DNA of 55,151 nucleotides. Source: Shewanella surugensis. Lineage in GTDB: Bacteria > Pseudomonadota > Gammaproteobacteria > Enterobacterales > Shewanellaceae. The notes under the pieces are model-generated. The model searched no databases, was not told the DNA's origin, and saw only the letters and a program-made list of their open reading frames with translations. Each line of letters opens with the position of its first letter. The first letter of the stretch is position 1. This document shows, piece after piece, positions 55,049-55,151 of this stretch. The stretch is taken from the NCBI RefSeq assembly GCF_023284005.1, contig NZ_JAKIKS010000025.1:1-55151 (forward strand), in the 5' to 3' direction. The position numbers and the translations under genes are program-made.

Positions 55049-55151
55049 CAAACGGTAAACCCCCGGCTCTGCCGGGGTGACTCGCATAGGTTTCACCTAT
55101 ACCGCGGTATAGGTAGGCTCAAGTCTCGACCAAAAGACAGGAGAGCAACCT
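55049..55151 (+). mobile_element. Left end and leader of an IS200-like element (runs off the right edge)
   Basis: The sequence after hutX has a compact GC-rich hairpin CCCCGGC-TCT-GCCGGGG (55061-55077), a 20-bp palindrome ACCTATACCGCGGTATAGGT (55095-55114) and then a GGAGAG ribosome-binding site (about 55139) ready for a gene starting beyond 55151. IS200-type elements have an end hairpin and a structured leader before the Y1 transposase, without inverted repeats. The exact junction near 55045-55055 is uncertain. Confidence 0.55.

Overview
The window looks like chromosomal DNA of a low-GC marine gammaproteobacterium, most likely Shewanella or a close relative. The protein sequences and several local gene orders are Shewanella-like: argR divergent from mdh; ispB divergent from rplU-rpmA-obgE; and a tonB-exbB-exbD-hutBCD block divergent from a haem receptor gene and hutX. 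No rRNA, tRNA or CRISPR array was seen. Both edges look like insertion-sequence ends: an ISAs1-like transposase start at the left and an IS200-like leader at the right. The window may therefore be a whole assembly contig that breaks at repeated IS copies.

Layout. 1-116: IS end. 553-5201: aroG, small hypothetical genes including a tandem pair, fpr and a DyP-type peroxidase. 5256-5972: a lipoprotein gene with two in-frame stops. 6184-11128: housekeeping block argR, mdh, ispB, rplU, rpmA, obgE. 11302-17003: AraC- and TetR-type regulators, an aldehyde dehydrogenase, a universal stress protein, a DUF2956 protein and a frameshifted exported repeat protein. 17133-24959: an acyl-CoA synthetase, ccoG with a sigma-54 promoter, a PAS-type sigma-54 activator and a TonB-dependent receptor. 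25156-26491: a LysE-type exporter and ung. 26504-33254: a radical-SAM aminomutase, CoA-transferase, aminotransferase and thiolase operon with a divergent LysR gene. 33580-38096: chemoreceptor, MEKHLA protein, oxidoreductase, desaturase. 38298-42658: norR, nnrS, hmp. 42787-47222: acetyltransferase, Na+/alanine symporter and a FAD-oxidase/GNAT-like pair. 47404-55048: haem uptake genes.

The most interesting unit is the 26.5-33.3 kb operon. Its enzymes fit a linear route: alpha-amino acid to beta-amino acid (KamA-type aminomutase), to beta-keto acid (class III aminotransferase resembling beta-amino acid aminotransferases), to beta-ketoacyl-CoA (PcaIJ-like CoA-transferase), to acyl-CoA plus acetyl-CoA (PcaF-like thiolase). 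The acidic residues that bind the lysine side chain in lysine 2,3-aminomutase seem to be missing, and the later enzymes resemble those acting on 3-oxoadipate. A dicarboxylic amino acid such as 2-aminoadipate or glutamate is therefore a plausible substrate; this is inference.

Two sigma-54 circuits are visible. NorR with a canonical -24/-12 promoter upstream of nnrS-hmp is a nitric-oxide defence module. The other pairs a PAS activator carrying a His/Cys-rich motif with a -24/-12 promoter and upstream palindromes in front of ccoG, the cbb3 oxidase assembly (copper reductase) gene.

Several genes are decaying: the lipoprotein (two nonsense codons), the exported repeat protein (frameshift at an A7 run), hutC (frameshift) and hutX (3' end replaced by IS-like sequence). 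Two of these are in the haem uptake locus, so haem use may be lost in this strain unless the frameshifts are assembly errors.
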